Shown: piece after piece, positions 33,898-42,663 of the stretch
Layout of the letters: each line of letters starts with the position of its first letter
Numbering within the stretch: position 1 is the stretch's first letter
DNA from: Pseudomonas sp. KK4
GTDB lineage: Bacteria; Pseudomonadota; Gammaproteobacteria; Pseudomonadales; Pseudomonadaceae
Assembly: GCF_001984065.1 (NCBI RefSeq)
Contig: NZ_LYVP01000042.1
Span: forward strand, 1 to 44,744
Reading direction: 5' to 3'
DNA length: 44,744 nucleotides
Notes under the pieces: generated by a model
The model's input: the letters and a program-made list of their open reading frames with translations, nothing else
Told to the model about the DNA's origin: nothing
Database searches by the model: none
Program-made: the position numbers and the translations under genes

Positions 33898-35148
33898 TTA
33901 GTGGGCAACCGCAGCAGCGCCGTGTTCATCGATCAACGCACCGTTGTGGAAACGGTCGATGGAGAAAGGTGCGGCCAACGGGTGCATTTCACCCTTGGCC
34001 AGGCTCGCGGCAAAGACGTTGCCCGAGCCAGGTGTGGCCTTGAAGCCGCCGGTGCCCCAACCGCAGTTGAAGAACATGTTCGGGACCGGGGTTTTCGAAA
34101 TGATCGGGCAGGCGTCCGGCGTGGTGTCGACGATGCCGCCCCACTGGCGGTTCATGCGTACGCGGGACAACACCGGGAACATCTCGACGATGGCCTGGAT
34201 GGTGTGCTCGATCACCGGGTACGAACCCCGCTGGCCGTAGCCGTTGTAGCCGTCGATACCGGCGCCGATCACCAGGTCGCCCTTGTCGGACTGGCTGATG
34301 TAACCGTGCACGGCGTTGGACATGATCACGCTGTCGATGATCGGTTTGATCGGCTCGGACACCAGCGCTTGCAGCGGGTGGGATTCGATCGGCAGACGGA
34401 AACCGGCGAGTTTGGCCATGTGCCCGGAGTTACCGGCGGTGACCACACCGACGCGCTTGGCGCCGATGAAGCCCTTGTTGGTTTCGACACCGATGCACAC
34501 GCCGTTTTCCTTGCGGAAACCGATGACTTCGGTCTGCTGGATCAGGTCCACGCCCAGGGCATCGGCGGCACGGGCAAAGCCCCAGGCCACGGCATCGTGA
34601 CGGGCCACGCCGCCGCGACGCTGGACGGTGGCGCCCATCACCGGGTAACGGGTGTTTTTCGAGCAGTCCAGGTACGGAATCTCGTCTGCCACTTGCTTGG
34701 CATCGAGCAGCTCGCCGTCCACGCCGTTGAGGCGGTTGGCGCTGACCCGACGCTCGGAATCACGAATGTCCTGCAGGGTGTGGCACAGGTTGTAGACACC
34801 GCGCTGGGAGAACATCACGTTGTAGTTGAGGTCCTGGGACAGGCCTTCCCACAGTTTCATCGCGTGTTCGTACAGGTGCGCCGATTCGTCCCACAGGTAG
34901 TTGGAGCGAACGATGGTGGTGTTGCGCGCGGTGTTACCGCCGCCCAGCCAACCCTTCTCGACCACGGCCACGTTGGTGATGCCGTGCTCCTTGGCCAGGT
35001 AGTAGGCCGTGGCGAGACCGTGCCCGCCACCGCCGACGATGACCACGTCGTACACCTTTTTCGGCGTCGGTGTGCGCCACATCCGCTGCCAGTTTTCATG
35101 GTGACTGAGGGAGTGTTTGAAGAGGCCGAAGCCCGAGTAGCGTTGCAT
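33898..35148 (-). CDS. soxB: Sarcosine oxidase subunit beta
   Basis: Predicted 416-aa flavoprotein that oxidises the N-methyl group of sarcosine. The FAD-binding motif VVIVGGGGHGLATAYYLAKE starts near residue 35, and conserved WGTGGFKATPGSG lies near the C-terminus. The region ARHDAVAWG (H184) is a candidate for covalent FMN attachment seen in this subunit family; I did not align it. ATG 35148 is preferred to ATG 35154 because GGAG is nine bases before the former and only three before the latter, and MQRYSGFGLF is the usual start. The gap to glyA is 23 bp. Confidence 0.94.
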   Translation of the reverse strand: MQRYSGFGLFKHSLSHHENWQRMWRTPTPKKVYDVVIVGGGGHGLATAYYLAKEHGITNVAVVEKGWLGGGNTARNTTIVRSNYLWDESAHLYEHAMKLWEGLSQDLNYNVMFSQRGVYNLCHTLQDIRDSERRVSANRLNGVDGELLDAKQVADEIPYLDCSKNTRYPVMGATVQRRGGVARHDAVAWGFARAADALGVDLIQQTEVIGFRKENGVCIGVETNKGFIGAKRVGVVTAGNSGHMAKLAGFRLPIESHPLQALVSEPIKPIIDSVIMSNAVHGYISQSDKGDLVIGAGIDGYNGYGQRGSYPVIEHTIQAIVEMFPVLSRVRMNRQWGGIVDTTPDACPIISKTPVPNMFFNCGWGTGGFKATPGSGNVFAASLAKGEMHPLAAPFSIDRFHNGALIDEHGAAAVAH

Positions 35149-35171
35149 AGTCATTTACTCCAAAACCGCAC

Positions 35172-36425
<1,254 letters not shown>

Positions 36426-36575
36426 CGCGTCTCTCCCAGCGGCATCTGTGCGCCATTCGTCTCGGTAAGGCACTGGCATGACGGCAGTGCCCTTTGATAG
36501 CGATGGTATGACCGGCGCAGACAGGTCAAATGCCTATGGGCGCCACGCAAAGGTGCGTTTACGACATGGCGGGAA

Positions 36576-36593
36576 ATGGCGGGTCGGGCCCAA
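36576..36593 (-). promoter_or_regulatory. Direct repeat ATGGCGGG upstream of glyA-sox
   Basis: Two ATGGCGGG copies exactly 10 bp apart (36576-36583, 36586-36593), about 150-170 bp before the glyA start. One-turn direct repeats suit an AraC-family activator; inference only. Confidence 0.35.
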
Positions 36594-36613
36594 TCCTTCA
36601 ATCAGCGGCAAAC

Positions 36614-36708
36614 CCCTGTGGGAGCGGGCTCGCTCGCGAAGGCGGTGTGTCAGATACAGGGATGTCCACAGATACGCCGCCTTCGCGAGCAAGCCCGCTC
36701 CCACAGGG
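36614..36708. repeat. Inverted REP pair between traX and glyA
   Basis: CCCTGTGGGAGCGGGCTCGC (36614-36633) and the inverse at about 36680-36707; ends one base before the traX stop codon. Confidence 0.9.
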
Positions 36709-37434
36709 TTAGGCGGCGATCTGGCGGACAGCTGACAACAGCAGGAAATGCAGGGGATACAGCGCATACGCCCACCGCCGCATCGGCGGTGCTTTTACGC
36801 CGCGGGCATGTCGCAACAGGAACAGTCCCAGCCATGGCGCAATCAGACAAGTGGCGACGGCTGCCATCGCCACGACGTTGCCCAGTCGAATGGCGTAATA
36901 CAGCACCTGCCATTGATTGGCCGCCAGGCACACCAGCCCCGGCAGCAGGGCGTAATACCAGGGGTGCCGGATCACCAGCAGCATCGCCAGGGGCAACAGC
37001 ACGCCGAAGAAACCGAACATCAACCGCGGCGCAAACACCGCCGCCAGCGCAAGGGCGCCGACCGCCAACAGACGCGCCGGCAGATGTCGGTCCCGCCACC
37101 CACGCGCCACCAGCAGCCCCAACGCCAGGGTAGGCATCACATTCAGCGTATCGGGATCAGGAATGTACAACCGATAGGGAATTTCACTCACGGCACTGAA
37201 CAGCAGCAACCAGCCCAGATAGCGCCACTGCCCGCCGCTGGCCAGCGGACTCCGTGCCAGATTGGCCGCCATCGCCAGGCAAAACCACGGAAACGCCAGA
37301 CGCCCCGGTACGTACAACCCATCGGCGGAGAAACCGACATAGCGCAGGTGATCGAGGACCATGCACAACAGCGCCAGCCACTTGAGCAGATCCAGTGCAC
37401 GGTCACGCTGGGTCAACGGGAGAGTCACGTGCAT
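36709..37434 (-). CDS. TraX-family membrane protein
   Basis: Predicted 241-aa inner-membrane protein with about seven to eight hydrophobic segments. The TraX pattern is seen in RALDLLKWLALLCMVLDHLR, FPWFCLAMAANLARS and the end WAYALYPLHFLLLSAVR. F-plasmid TraX acetylates pilin; chromosomal relatives probably acylate other substrates, unknown here. No conjugation genes are nearby. It lies between glyA and ltaE, divergent from ltaE. The start ATG 37434 is reasonable. Confidence 0.85.
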   Translation of the reverse strand: MHVTLPLTQRDRALDLLKWLALLCMVLDHLRYVGFSADGLYVPGRLAFPWFCLAMAANLARSPLASGGQWRYLGWLLLFSAVSEIPYRLYIPDPDTLNVMPTLALGLLVARGWRDRHLPARLLAVGALALAAVFAPRLMFGFFGVLLPLAMLLVIRHPWYYALLPGLVCLAANQWQVLYYAIRLGNVVAMAAVATCLIAPWLGLFLLRHARGVKAPPMRRWAYALYPLHFLLLSAVRQIAA

Positions 37435-37566
37435 AATTGAGCGGCATCCATGTAAATTTCTGACAGCGACATCCCGTGCGCTCCCCGGACGATCTTCGGT
37501 AGAGTGCGCGCCCTCATTTGACCACGAGGCGCTTCACCATAAGCGACTCGACCACGGAAGCAGGCC

Positions 37567-38607
37567 ATGACCGACAAGAGCCAACAATTCGCCAGCGACA
37601 ACTATTCCGGCATCTGCCCTGAAGCCTGGGCTGCCATGGAACAGGCCAACCATGGCCACCAGCGCGCTTACGGCGACGACGAGTGGACCGCCCGCGCGTC
37701 CGATGATTTCCGCAAACTGTTCGAAACCGACTGCGAAGTGTTCTTCGCCTTCAACGGCACCGCCGCCAATTCCCTGGCCCTGTCGTCGCTGTGCCAGAGT
37801 TACCACAGCGTGATCTGCTCGGAAACCGCCCACGTCGAAACCGATGAATGCGGCGCCCCGGAATTTTTCTCCAACGGCTCCAAACTGCTGATCGCCCGCA
37901 CTGAAAACGGCAAACTGACGCCCGACTCGATCCGCGAAGTCGCCCTCAAGCGCCAGGACATCCACTACCCCAAACCCCGCGTAGTCACCCTGACCCAGGC
38001 CACCGAAGTCGGCAGCGTCTACACCCCCGACGAAATCCGCGCCATCAGCGCCACCTGCAAAGAGCTCGGCCTGAACCTGCACATGGACGGCGCACGTTTC
38101 TCCAACGCCTGCGCCTTTCTCGGCTGCTCGCCAGCCGACCTGACCTGGAAGGCAGGCGTCGATGTGCTGTGCTTCGGCGGCACGAAAAACGGCATGGCCG
38201 TGGGCGAGGCAATCCTGTTCTTCAACCACAAACTGGCGGAAGACTTCGATTACCGCTGCAAACAGGCCGGCCAACTTGCTTCAAAGATGCGTTTCCTGTC
38301 CGCGCCATGGGTCGGCATCCTGGAAAACGACGCCTGGCTCAAATATGCCCACCACGCCAACCGCTGCGCGCAACTGCTCGCTGAACTGGTCAGCGACATT
38401 CCGGGCGTGGAACTGATGTTCCCGGTGCAGGCCAACGGCGTGTTCCTGCAACTGTCGGAACCGGCCATCGCCGCCTTGACCGCCAGGGGCTGGCGCTTCT
38501 ACACCTTCATCGGCAACGGCGGCGCCCGCTTCATGTGCTCGTGGGACACCGAAGAAGAACGCGTGCGCGAACTGGCCCGCGATATCCGTGAAGTCATGGC
38601 CGCCTGA
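37567..38607 (+). CDS. ltaE: Low-specificity L-threonine aldolase
   Basis: Predicted PLP-dependent aldolase (346 aa) that cleaves L-threonine and L-allo-threonine to glycine and acetaldehyde. The PLP lysine is K207 in CFGGTKNGM; the substrate and cofactor residues DGARFSNA lie around 177-184. It supplies glycine, linking it functionally to the neighbouring glyA and sox genes. ATG 37567 is close after AAGCAGGCC. A terminator nested in a REP pair follows. Confidence 0.92.
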   Translation: MTDKSQQFASDNYSGICPEAWAAMEQANHGHQRAYGDDEWTARASDDFRKLFETDCEVFFAFNGTAANSLALSSLCQSYHSVICSETAHVETDECGAPEFFSNGSKLLIARTENGKLTPDSIREVALKRQDIHYPKPRVVTLTQATEVGSVYTPDEIRAISATCKELGLNLHMDGARFSNACAFLGCSPADLTWKAGVDVLCFGGTKNGMAVGEAILFFNHKLAEDFDYRCKQAGQLASKMRFLSAPWVGILENDAWLKYAHHANRCAQLLAELVSDIPGVELMFPVQANGVFLQLSEPAIAALTARGWRFYTFIGNGGARFMCSWDTEEERVRELARDIREVMAA

Positions 38608-38616
38608 GACGCCTCC

Positions 38617-38750
38617 CCGTGGCGAGGGAGCTTGCTCCCGCTCGGCGGCGCAGCCGTCGCAACACCTGCCAACGCGGTCTGCCTGACAGACCGCGTTTTC
38701 TTTTCTGGGCCTGCTTCGTAGCCCGGCGGGAGCAAGCTCCCTCGCCACAA
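38617..38750. repeat. Third-family REP pair enclosing a terminator
   Basis: CGTGGCGAGGGAGCTTGCTC (38619-38638) and its inverse (about 38728-38749). The centre contains the terminator at 38671-38705. Confidence 0.88.
38671..38705 (+). terminator. Terminator of ltaE nested in REP pair
   Basis: Ten-base perfect stem AACGCGGTCT/AGACCGCGTT with a GCCTGAC loop, followed by TTCTTTTC. Confidence 0.92.
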
Positions 38751-38817
38751 TGACTCAAGGCGCGCAAAGACATCGTCTACATTGACTGCTCGGATAACGA
38801 CAATCAGGAGCGCACGC

Positions 38818-39091
38818 ATGTCATTGCAAGGCAAAACCCGGCATGAGCATGCTGACGCTGGGGATGAGCGAGGAATTCAAGAATTATGGGATCAGCGTCA
38901 AATCGCTGTGGCCGCAGACGATGATTGCCACTGCAGCGCACGTGATTCTGAGCAGTGCCAACCGCAGCGTGACCGGGTGGTTGCTGATCGACGAGCAAGT
39001 ACTATGGGAAAGCGGCATCACCGAATTCAATCACTATCGGTTCAACACCGATAGCGACGACACGCTAATGCCCGACCTGTTCATCGACTGA
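38818..39091 (+). pseudogene. SDR (HSDL2-like) oxidoreductase remnant with two internal deletions
   Basis: The gene keeps its ribosome site (AGGAG, 38807-38811), start and first residues MSLQGKT at 38818, then jumps straight to the last third of a short-chain dehydrogenase. From 38843 the frame reads MLTLGMSEEFKNYGISVKSL and continues to FNTDSDDTLMPDLFID. From my memory of the intact Pseudomonas protein (about 270-280 aa), roughly 150 residues, including the glycine-rich cofactor site and the Y-x3-K, are missing at the first junction, which also shifts frame. A second short gap lies between TMIATAA and HVILSSA. No active enzyme can be made. Confidence 0.8.
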
Positions 39092-39103
39092 ACAAACGCA
39101 AAA

Positions 39104-39198
39104 CCTGTGGGAGCGAGCTTGCTCGCGAATGCGCTGTGTCAGTCGACCTCAATGTTGAATCAATGACCGCCTTCGCGAGCAAGCCCACTCCCACAGGG
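39104..39198. repeat. Inverted REP pair upstream of gbcB 3' end
   Basis: CCTGTGGGAGCGAGCTTGCT (39104-39123) and the inverse CTTCGCGAGCAAGCCCACTC from 39171, between the SDR remnant and gbcB. Confidence 0.88.
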
Positions 39199-39211
39199 AT
39201 CAAGGTGTGTA

Positions 39212-40312
39212 TCAGAACTCGATACGAACATCGCCCTTCGGCACGCTGCAGCACGACAGGATGTACCCTTCGGCCTCGTCTTCTTCGGTGATCCCGCCGT
39301 TGTGCTCCATCTCCACTTCGCCGCCCAGCTTCAACACCTTGCAGGTGCCGCAGATGCCCATGCCGCAGGCCTTGGGGATCAGCAGACCCGCCTTGGCCGC
39401 CGCAGCATGCACGGTTTCGCCAGGCGCCACGCGAATGCTCTTGCCGGACGCGGTGAATTCCACCTGATGCAGGTCCGCCACATCCAGATCCGCCGCTTCA
39501 GCCGCCTGCTCGGCATGTTCCACGGCATCGGCGCGCGCTTCCGGTGGCGTCGCACCGAAAGACTCCTCGTGATAGCGCTTCATGTCGTAGCCGGCGTTTT
39601 CCAGCAAACGCTTGACCGCCGTCATGTAGGGCGTCGGCCCGCAGCAGAACACTTCGCGTTCGAGGAAGTCCGGCACCATCAATTCGAGCATCTTGTGATT
39701 GAGGTAGCCACGATAACCGGCCCAAGGCTCGCCCAAACCATGCTTCTCGCAGATCAGGTGCAGGCTGAAGTTGTCGATCCGCGACGCCATGTGCTCCAGC
39801 TCGCGGTGATAGATGATGTCTTTGGGCGAACGGGCACTGTGGACAAACGTCATGTCGACATTGCCGTTGGTGTCGTAGAACCAGCGGGCCATGGACATGC
39901 ACGGTGTGATCCCCACGCCGCCGCTCAGGTACAGCACTTTAGGGCTCGGGAAATCCATGGCGTTGAACAGCCCGACCGGCCCGTGCACCGCCAGCTCCTG
40001 GCCTTCGTGCAGGGTGTCGTGCAGCCAGTTGGACACCTTGCCGCCCGGCACACGCTTGATGGTCACGGAGAAGCTGTAGGGTACCGACGGCGAGCTGGAA
40101 ATGGTGTACGAGCGCATGATCGGCTGCCCTTCGATCTCCAACTCCAGGGTGACGAACTGCCCCGGCTTGAAGAAGAACATGATCGGCTGGTCCGCCATGA
40201 AGCAGAAAGTGCGCACATCCCAGGTTTCCTGGATGACTTTGACGCAACGGACGATATGCCGACCATTGGCCCAGGTCTGGGTGGTTACCGGGTTCAGGAA
40301 GTTGTTGGACAT
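39212..40312 (-). CDS. gbcB: Glycine betaine demethylase reductase subunit GbcB
   Basis: Predicted 366-aa reductase that passes electrons from NAD(P)H to the Rieske oxygenase GbcA. The flavin-binding motif RSYTISSSP, the nucleotide-binding motif GGVGITPCMSMA and a C-terminal plant-type [2Fe-2S] domain with C316, C321, C324 and C354/C355 are present. ATG 40312 is chosen (MSNNFLNPVTTQTW) with GGAGA just upstream on its strand; the longer frame to 40378 runs through the regulatory gap. It is divergent from gbcA. A small palindrome lies right behind its ribosome site. Confidence 0.93.
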   Translation of the reverse strand: MSNNFLNPVTTQTWANGRHIVRCVKVIQETWDVRTFCFMADQPIMFFFKPGQFVTLELEIEGQPIMRSYTISSSPSVPYSFSVTIKRVPGGKVSNWLHDTLHEGQELAVHGPVGLFNAMDFPSPKVLYLSGGVGITPCMSMARWFYDTNGNVDMTFVHSARSPKDIIYHRELEHMASRIDNFSLHLICEKHGLGEPWAGYRGYLNHKMLELMVPDFLEREVFCCGPTPYMTAVKRLLENAGYDMKRYHEESFGATPPEARADAVEHAEQAAEAADLDVADLHQVEFTASGKSIRVAPGETVHAAAAKAGLLIPKACGMGICGTCKVLKLGGEVEMEHNGGITEEDEAEGYILSCCSVPKGDVRIEF

Positions 40313-40324
40313 GCTGATCTCCAC

Positions 40325-40339
40325 GGCCGACTGTCGGCC
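40325..40339 (-). promoter_or_regulatory. Palindrome directly upstream of the gbcB ribosome site
   Basis: GGCCGAC-T-GTCGGCC, seven-base perfect arms around one base, ending four bases before GGAGA on the gbcB strand. It could be an operator; the one-base loop makes an RNA hairpin strained. Confidence 0.4.
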
Positions 40340-40388
40340 TTCATGTTGGCGATTCTGCGTATAGCGCAGATCACCCATTTACCTATCT

Positions 40389-40413
40389 GCGACATTGACA
40401 TGCTTATCGCGAC
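40389..40413. promoter_or_regulatory. GCGAC direct repeats in the gbcA-gbcB gap
   Basis: GCGAC at 40389-40393 and 40409-40413, exactly 20 bp apart (about two helical turns), midway in the divergent gap. This spacing suits an AraC-family activator such as GbdR, known to control gbcA/gbcB in Pseudomonas aeruginosa; the assignment is inference. Confidence 0.4.
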
Positions 40414-40607
40414 CAGCCCCCAACGACCGGCCCTTGCGCGTCGGGAACAGATTGCACCATGTCGCCCATGGATAAGGTTCTGGCCAGCGCCGGCCCCACA
40501 CTCGCCCCATACCAAGACACGATCTTTACACCTTGCGTAGCAACCGTTAGCAGCACACCTGATCAGCCACTTTCGCCGGCCACGCAGATGGCCTTGAGGA
40601 TTAAACG

Positions 40608-41903
40608 ATGGACGTCACCACTACCCTGAGCCTGGGCGATCCGCTGGAACCCGCACGCAAGGCCACCGCCCAGATGCTGCAGGAGCGCGAGCGCACGTTC
40701 TCGCTGCCGCAGCCGTTCTACTCTGATGAGCGCCTGTTTGATATCGACATGCAGGAGATTTTCCAGAAGGAGTGGCTGATTGCCGGCATGACCTGCGAGA
40801 TCCCGGCCAAGGGCAACTACCTGACGCTGCAAGTGGGCAAGAACCCGATCATCGTGATCCGTGGCGCCGAAGGTGTGGTCCACGCGTTCCACAACGTCTG
40901 CCGCCACCGCGGCTCGCGCCTGTGCACCAGCGACAAGGGCAAGGTCGCCAAGCTGGTTTGCCACTACCACCAGTGGACCTACGAACTCGATGGTCGCCTG
41001 CTGTTCGCCGGCACCGAAATGGGCGCCGACTTCGACATGAAGCAGTACGGCCTCAAGCCTGTGAACGTAAAGACCGCCGGCGGCTACATCTTCATCAGCC
41101 TGGCGGAAAACCCGCCGGCCATCGATGACTTCCTGTCGACGCTCAACCACTACATGGAACCGTACGACATGGAGAACACCAAGGTGGCGGTGCAAACCAC
41201 CTTGATGGAAAAAGCCAACTGGAAACTGGTGCTGGAAAACAACCGCGAGTGCTACCACTGCAACGCGTCGCACCCGGAACTGCTCAAGACCCTGCTGGAA
41301 TGGGACGACGTCACCGACCCCCGCGCCGACCAGGCGTTCAAGGACCACGTCGCCGCCTCCGCCGCTGCCTGGGAAGCCGAGAAGATCCCGTACGCCCACG
41401 CCAGCTTCGGCCTGCGCAACCGCATCGTGCGCATGCCGCTGCTCAAGGGCACCGTGTCGATGACCATGGACGGTAAACAGGGCTGCGCCAAACTCATGGG
41501 CCGCATCAAGAACCCGGACCTGGGCTCGATGCGCATCCTGCACCTGCCGCATTCGTGGAACCACTGCATGGGCGACCACATCATCGTGTTCACCGTGTGG
41601 CCGATCAGCGCTCAGGAAACCATGGTCACCACCAAGTGGATCGTGCACAAGGACGCCGTCGAAGGCGTGGACTACGACGTGGAGCGCATGCGCCAGGTCT
41701 GGGATGCCACCAACGACCAGGACCGTCGCCTGGCCGAAGAGAACCAGCGTGGGATCAACTCCACCGCCTACCAGCCAGGCCCGTACTCCAAGACCTACGA
41801 GTTCGGCGTGGTGAACTTCGTGGATTGGTACAGCGAGCGTCTGCTGAACAACCTCGGGGCCGAGCCTGCGCCGTACCTCAAGGGCGTTCCTGTCCAAGGT
41901 TAA
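40608..41903 (+). CDS. gbcA: Glycine betaine demethylase oxygenase subunit GbcA
   Basis: Predicted Rieske non-haem iron oxygenase (431 aa) that removes one methyl group from glycine betaine, giving dimethylglycine and formaldehyde. The Rieske ligands C98-x-H100 and C118-x2-H121 (VCHYHQWTY) and the mononuclear iron histidines H217 and H222 (NNRECYHCNASH) are present. Start ATG 40608 has GAGGA at 40596-40600 region. It is divergent from its reductase gbcB across a 295-bp gap. A REP pair and the DnaA-box array follow. Confidence 0.95.
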   Translation: MDVTTTLSLGDPLEPARKATAQMLQERERTFSLPQPFYSDERLFDIDMQEIFQKEWLIAGMTCEIPAKGNYLTLQVGKNPIIVIRGAEGVVHAFHNVCRHRGSRLCTSDKGKVAKLVCHYHQWTYELDGRLLFAGTEMGADFDMKQYGLKPVNVKTAGGYIFISLAENPPAIDDFLSTLNHYMEPYDMENTKVAVQTTLMEKANWKLVLENNRECYHCNASHPELLKTLLEWDDVTDPRADQAFKDHVAASAAAWEAEKIPYAHASFGLRNRIVRMPLLKGTVSMTMDGKQGCAKLMGRIKNPDLGSMRILHLPHSWNHCMGDHIIVFTVWPISAQETMVTTKWIVHKDAVEGVDYDVERMRQVWDATNDQDRRLAEENQRGINSTAYQPGPYSKTYEFGVVNFVDWYSERLLNNLGAEPAPYLKGVPVQG

Positions 41904-41911
41904 GGTCAAAG

Positions 41912-41990
41912 GCTTCGCGAGCAAGCCCGCTCCCACATTGGATCCGTGTCGTTCACGCATCTGCCGTGGGAGCGGGCTTGCTCGCGAAAG
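41912..41990. repeat. Inverted REP pair after gbcA
   Basis: GCTTCGCGAGCAAGCCCGCT from 41912 and the inverse ending at about 41990, loop with GGATCCGTGTCGTTCACG. Confidence 0.9.
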
Positions 41991-42090
41991 CGTCCTGCGT
42001 CACAACCATTACCGTCATGCCCCCCTCAGAACTGTACGAAATATGATCTATTGCGTTCAGCGCTATACCCTGCGCCGCTCCCAGCCTTCC

Positions 42091-42134
42091 GCGAACAAGT
42101 TATCCACACCTCCACCCACAGCAAATGGGGACAA
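42091..42134 (+). repeat. DnaA-box repeat copy A
   Basis: Most diverged of four 44-bp copies (about 33 of 44 bases as in copy B). Perfect DnaA box TTATCCACA at 42100-42108; downstream TGGGGACAA matches the other copies' TGGGGGCAA. Confidence 0.7.
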
Positions 42135-42215
42135 CTGTGGAAAATCGCTAAACTTTCTCCACAGAAACTGAAGAAAATCCGTGACTTATTCCTGAAGCAG
42201 GTTTTCATCAGCGTC

Positions 42216-42232
42216 TGATCATTTAATGATCA
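42216..42232. promoter_or_regulatory. Perfect palindrome TGATCATT-T-AATGATCA
   Basis: Eight-base arms around one T, between DnaA-box copies A and B, in locally AT-rich sequence. Role unknown. Confidence 0.4.
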
Positions 42233-42243
42233 AACCTATGAAA

Positions 42244-42260
42244 GCCCCGTTAAACGGGGC
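42244..42260 (-). terminator. Candidate terminator for minus-strand transcription
   Basis: GCCCCGT/ACGGGGC hairpin with TTA loop; on the minus strand it is followed by TTTC. It lies about 400 bp past the aspartyl-protease-like gene, so distance weakens the assignment. Confidence 0.4.
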
Positions 42261-42272
42261 CTGTAGAGGATG

Positions 42273-42316
42273 GCAAACACCTTATCCACAGAAGCGCCAA
42301 CAGCAATTGGGGGCAA
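42273..42316 (+). repeat. DnaA-box repeat copy B
   Basis: 44-bp unit with perfect DnaA box at 42282-42290, then GAAGCGCCAACAG and ATTGGGGGCAA. 41 of 44 bases identical to copy C; starts exactly 182 bp after copy A. Confidence 0.85.
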
Positions 42317-42454
42317 CTTTCAAGCATCTGTGGAAAACCGCTGAAAGCCGCCAAATCCAAGGCTTTACCCGGGGAATAACGCTGCAAAAACCCGAATTGC
42401 TCGTTTTTTAACCAAACTCACGAAACCCTTTATCTACGTCGCCTGTAGCGGTAA

Positions 42455-42498
42455 GCAAACATCTTATCCACAGAAGCGCCAACAGAGATTGGGGGCAA
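42455..42498 (+). repeat. DnaA-box repeat copy C
   Basis: 44-bp unit with perfect DnaA box at 42464-42472; starts exactly 182 bp after copy B. The CCTGTAG sequence upstream is also shared with copy B. Confidence 0.85.
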
Positions 42499-42604
42499 GT
42501 CCCAGGCTTATACGCTGGAAAAACCCATGAAAAACCGTCGCTTAGGCTGATTGTTTTTTGAGCGAAGGGCTACAGGCCACGGTTTTCAACGGCCCCGGCA
42601 AGGG

Positions 42605-42648
42605 GCGAACACGTTATCCACAGAAGCGCTAACAGGGATTGTGGGTAA
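42605..42648 (+). repeat. DnaA-box repeat copy D
   Basis: 44-bp unit with perfect DnaA box at 42614-42622; 37 of 44 bases match copy C; starts 150 bp after it. Its end overlaps an inverted near-box (TTACCCACA on the minus strand, 42640-42648). Confidence 0.8.
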
Positions 42649-42663
42649 AGGTACCGATTGCGT

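Larger units (their letters stand above)
41904..42663. other. 760-bp gene-free region with REP pair and DnaA-box array
   Basis: No open frame here has recognisable family sequence or good codon use; short frames are incidental. It holds a REP pair (41912-41990), four 44-bp repeats with DnaA boxes, a perfect palindrome at 42216-42232 and a GC hairpin at 42244-42260. Confidence 0.75.

Noticed and set aside
36426..36613. Glycine riboswitch upstream of glyA
   Set aside because: The leader is short and shows no tandem aptamer-like pattern; Pseudomonas glycine riboswitches known to me precede gcv operons instead.
42091..42648. Chromosomal replication origin
   Set aside because: DnaA boxes are present, but there is no dnaA, dnaN, rpmH or gyrB nearby and no clear AT-rich unwinding region; a titration or regulatory array is the safer description.
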